The notes under the pieces are model-generated. The model worked only from the letters and a program-made list of their open reading frames with translations, ran no database searches and had not been told where the DNA came from. The translations under genes were made by a program, and so were the position numbers. Source: Candidatus Omnitrophota bacterium (GTDB taxonomy: Bacteria; Omnitrophota; Gorgyraeia; Tantalellales; Tantalellaceae). Taken from it: a stretch of DNA of 8,170 bases. This document shows, piece after piece, positions 6,749-8,170 of this stretch; position 1 is the first letter of the stretch, and each line of letters opens with the position of its first letter. The stretch covers positions 1 through 8,170 of the forward strand of contig JABMSC010000041.1 of assembly GCA_013204685.1 (NCBI GenBank). The letters are read 5' to 3'.

Positions 6749-6815
6749 GTCATAAGCTCGCCTTGCATTGAGATTGCTTCGTCGCCCTCACTTCGTTCGG
6801 GGTCCTCGCAATGAC
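6749..6815. repeat. 67-bp REP/MITE-like palindromic repeat, GTCAT...ATGAC ends
   Basis: The element begins GTCAT and ends ATGAC, so it has 5-bp terminal inverted repeats, and contains an inner pair ATTGC (6773-6777) and GCAAT (6808-6812). Read on the minus strand it is the familiar CATTGCGAGGA...GACGAAGCAATCT type of dispersed intergenic repeat, which in spurious translations gives HCEDPERSEGDEAI-like peptides. It lies in the trmD-rplS spacer. A related element is at 8003-8102, sharing TTGCGAGGA, then CCGAA, GAGGGC and CGAAGC in the same order on the other strand. Confidence 0.7.
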
Positions 6816-6838
6816 GAAAAGGAAAGCGTCCCCTCTTC

Positions 6839-6893
6839 ATCTGTGTCCATCCGTAAAACACGTTGTTTACTCAGGATCTGTGTGTATCTGTGT
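6839..6893. repeat. Short direct-repeat tract, ATCTGTGT units (ACACAGAT on the minus strand)
   Basis: Three exact copies of ATCTGTGT lie at 6839-6846, 6876-6883 and 6886-6893, with similar sequence around them (GTCCATCCGT). It resembles the ACACAGATG-type simple dispersed repeats found between genes in many environmental bacterial genomes. It overlaps the 3' end of trmD and supplies the last codons of that gene. Confidence 0.55.
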
Positions 6894-7575
6894 TCTTCTC
6901 CAAAAGATCCGGTCTTCTCTGGCGGGTTCGCTTCACCGCTTCTTCCTTCCGCCATTTGTCTATCTTTTTAGGATCTCCGCACATAAGAACTTCCGGAACG
7001 CTTTTATCCTTATAAACCGCGGGTCTGGTGTATTGCGGGTATTCAAGCATCCCGTTTTCAAAGGATTCATCCAGAAGACACTCCTCGTCCCCCAAAACAC
7101 CCGGTACTAACCTTATCACGGCATCACACAAAACCATAGCGGGGATCTCTCCACAGGTAAGTATGTAATCCCCTATGGATATTTCCATGTCAACAAGATC
7201 CCGTATCCTTTCATCGAAACCTTCATAGTGACCGCAAATCGCAATTATGTGTTCACACCCTGATATTTCTCTGGCGGTCCTCTGGTCGAATTTTCTGCCC
7301 TGCGGCGTAAGCAAGACTACCCGGGTACCCGCATCCTGTTCCGGATCACCCTTGATCTCTAAAAGAGCTTTATCAACAGGCTCAACCTTCATTACCATGC
7401 CCGGTCCGCCGCCATACGGTTTATCGTCAACTGTCCTGTGGCGATCCAGGGTCCACTTTCTCAGATTGTGAACGTTTATCTCAGTGAGTCCCTTTTGAAC
7501 CGCTATTTTCACCATCGATTCATCAAATACACCCTTAAACATTTCAGGGAATAGTGTGAGAATGTCAATCTTCAT
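6871..7575 (-). CDS. trmD: tRNA (guanine37-N1)-methyltransferase
   Basis: TrmD methylates G37 next to the anticodon of tRNAs reading CUN, CCN and CGG, using SAM, and so prevents +1 frameshifting. The 234 residues begin with the typical MKIDILTLFPEMF and carry DDKPYGGGPGMVMK (50-63), ICGHYEGFDERI (113-124), the SAM-binding trefoil-knot segment ISIGDYILTCGEIPAM (132-147) and DESFENGMLEYPQYTRP (169-185). One knot glycine (SGGE in E. coli) is Cys141. The final seven residues, NTDTHRS, are encoded by the repeat tract, so the original C-terminus has probably been replaced. No Shine-Dalgarno is evident before the ATG. The gene directly follows rpsP, without the usual khpA and rimM between. Confidence 0.97.
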   Translation of the reverse strand: MKIDILTLFPEMFKGVFDESMVKIAVQKGLTEINVHNLRKWTLDRHRTVDDKPYGGGPGMVMKVEPVDKALLEIKGDPEQDAGTRVVLLTPQGRKFDQRTAREISGCEHIIAICGHYEGFDERIRDLVDMEISIGDYILTCGEIPAMVLCDAVIRLVPGVLGDEECLLDESFENGMLEYPQYTRPAVYKDKSVPEVLMCGDPKKIDKWRKEEAVKRTRQRRPDLLEKNTDTHRS

Positions 7576-7636
7576 ATTATTCAGCGTTAAGCGGTAAGGT
7601 GTTTTCTATGCGCTATACCCTATTACGCTCAACCTC

Positions 7637-7876
7637 TTATTCTCCGAGTCTTTTGAGTATACTCTTCACCGTCTCAGACGGTTTTGCGCCCTTTTTCAGC
7701 CAGTATTCCACGCGTTCCCTATCCAGGGCGATCTGGTTCGCTCCTTTTTGAGGATCATAGTGACCCAGTTCTTCAAGAGCTTTTCCGTCCCGCTTTGTGG
7801 ATTTTGTCATCGCAACAATACGGTAAAAAGGCTTCTTTTTCGTGCCGAATCTTTTTAACCTTAAAACTACTGCCAT
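7637..7876 (-). CDS. rpsP: 30S ribosomal protein S16
   Basis: S16 is an early-assembly 30S protein. The 79 residues match the family throughout: MAVVLRLKRFGTKKKPFYRI (1-20), a DGKALEELGHYDPQ segment (30-43), and the helix DRERVEYWLKKGAKPSETV (52-70). AGGAGG lies 9 nt before the ATG. Upstream is a hairpin (7900-7942) in the probable leader. It appears to be the first gene of the leftward unit, since murA ends about 230 bp upstream. Confidence 0.98.
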   Translation of the reverse strand: MAVVLRLKRFGTKKKPFYRIVAMTKSTKRDGKALEELGHYDPQKGANQIALDRERVEYWLKKGAKPSETVKSILKRLGE

Positions 7877-7899
7877 TTCTTTCTTCCTCCTTTAAATGA

Positions 7900-7942
7900 G
7901 ACCATAACTTACGCGACCACCGGAAGCGTAAGTTATATGGTC
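7900..7942 (-). promoter_or_regulatory. Leader hairpin upstream of rpsP
   Basis: GACCATAACTTACGC (7900-7914) pairs fully with the downstream arm 7926-7942, apart from a 2-nt bulge at 7935-7936, giving 15 base pairs around an 11-nt loop. It ends 9 nt before the rpsP Shine-Dalgarno. No T-run follows on either strand, so a plain terminator is unlikely. It could be an autoregulatory S16 leader, an operator, or a degenerate palindromic repeat. The stem is plain in the sequence; its role is inference. Confidence 0.55.
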
Positions 7943-8002
7943 AAATTTATGCCGCCTAAAAATACTACCAACATCAAAACAATGATGCGGCGATATAGAT
8001 CA

Positions 8003-8102
8003 AGCTACTAATATGTCATCCCCGCGCGACCGAACACATGGTTGCGAGGAAGTGCCGAAGCCAGAGGGCTTCGGCGAAGCGGGGATCACGTAGTAGTAAG
8101 CT
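8003..8102. repeat. About 100-bp palindromic element with branched fold
   Basis: The outer stem pairs ATCCCCGC (8018-8025) with GCGGGGAT (8079-8086). It continues outward with short mismatches to AGCT at 8003-8006 and 8099-8102. Inside are two hairpins: GCGACC with GGTTGC (8026-8045, one G-T pair) and a perfect 9-bp stem GCCGAAGCC/GGCTTCGGC (8054-8075) with an AGAG loop. The whole would fold as a three-way junction. It lies directly after the murA stop. It shares sequence blocks with the 6749-6815 repeat, so it is probably a mobile palindromic repeat. It might serve as the murA terminator, though no T-run follows the stem. Confidence 0.6.
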
Positions 8103-8107
8103 ATGAC

Positions 8108-8170
8108 CTACTCACTCACCCTCTTAATGCTCGCTCCCACTGCCGAAAGTTTATCCTCAATATGTTCATA
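8108..8170 (-). CDS. murA: UDP-N-acetylglucosamine 1-carboxyvinyltransferase, C-terminal 20 residues
   Basis: The frame from the right edge reads YEHIEDKLSAVGASIKRVSE and then TAG. This closely matches the end of E. coli MurA ([20 protein letters not shown]), the enzyme that starts peptidoglycan precursor synthesis by adding enolpyruvate to UDP-GlcNAc. Only the last 20 codons are inside the window, so the active-site cysteine region cannot be checked. It reads in the same direction as rpsP and is separated from it by about 230 bp holding two palindromic structures. Confidence 0.82.
   Translation of the reverse strand, partial: YEHIEDKLSAVGASIKRVSE

Noticed and set aside
6670..6861. Open frame of 63 codons on the minus strand before and into rplS
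   Set aside because: Its middle reads RHCEDPERSEGDEAI, the tell-tale translation of a dispersed palindromic repeat, and it overlaps the rplS start in another frame. It is not a gene.
6839..6893. CRISPR-like direct repeats
   Set aside because: The units are 8 bp with irregular spacing; there are no spacers of constant length and no cas genes.
7951..7991. GCCGC and GCGGC 5-bp inverted repeat in the murA-rpsP spacer
   Set aside because: The arms are short and the loop long (31 nt), so chance pairing is likely. No convincing rpsP promoter was found in this stretch either.
8003..8102. Possible tRNA because of the branched fold
   Set aside because: There are no T-loop or anticodon-stem features, the arms are unequal, and the sequence blocks match a palindromic repeat seen elsewhere in the window.

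Overview
This is a bacterial window in which every convincing gene reads leftward (minus strand). rpsP, trmD, rplS and rnhB are bacterial translation and housekeeping genes. The folate one-carbon genes that follow form the methyl branch of the Wood-Ljungdahl pathway, which suggests an anaerobe. Gene content, moderate GC and short palindromic repeats of the kind common in uncultivated genomes would fit a lineage such as Candidatus Omnitrophota, but that placement is a guess.

Layout in transcription order (right to left): the last 20 codons of murA (8170-8108); a structured spacer of about 230 bp with a large palindromic element (8003-8102) and a hairpin in the rpsP leader (7900-7942); rpsP (S16); trmD; a 179-bp spacer holding two short repeats; rplS (L19); rnhB; fhs; fchA; folD; a compact metF-like gene; panB; a 99-bp spacer with two inverted repeats; and a BioD-like ATPase with a DRTGG-type segment that runs off the left edge. 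From rplS to panB the genes are packed with overlaps or gaps of at most 16 bp (TTG start inside rplS, ATGA at rnhB/fhs, TAATG at folD/metF), so they look like one translationally coupled unit. khpA and rimM, which often lie between rpsP and trmD, are absent here.

Pathway reading: Fhs would activate formate to 10-formyl-THF, FchA would cyclise it to methenyl-THF, FolD would reduce that to methylene-THF and the MetF-like protein would reduce it to methyl-THF. PanB consumes methylene-THF to make ketopantoate, a precursor of coenzyme A. The last gene resembles the N-terminal regulatory part of phosphotransacetylase, an enzyme of acetyl-CoA metabolism.

The most interesting observation is that two of these enzymes lack residues normally needed for their textbook reaction. 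The Fhs homologue lacks the P-loop lysine, the formyl-phosphate arginine and a conserved folate-pocket tryptophan. FolD has glutamine in place of the cyclohydrolase lysine, which makes sense next to a separate FchA. The cluster may therefore be a specialised or altered version of the folate C1 pathway.
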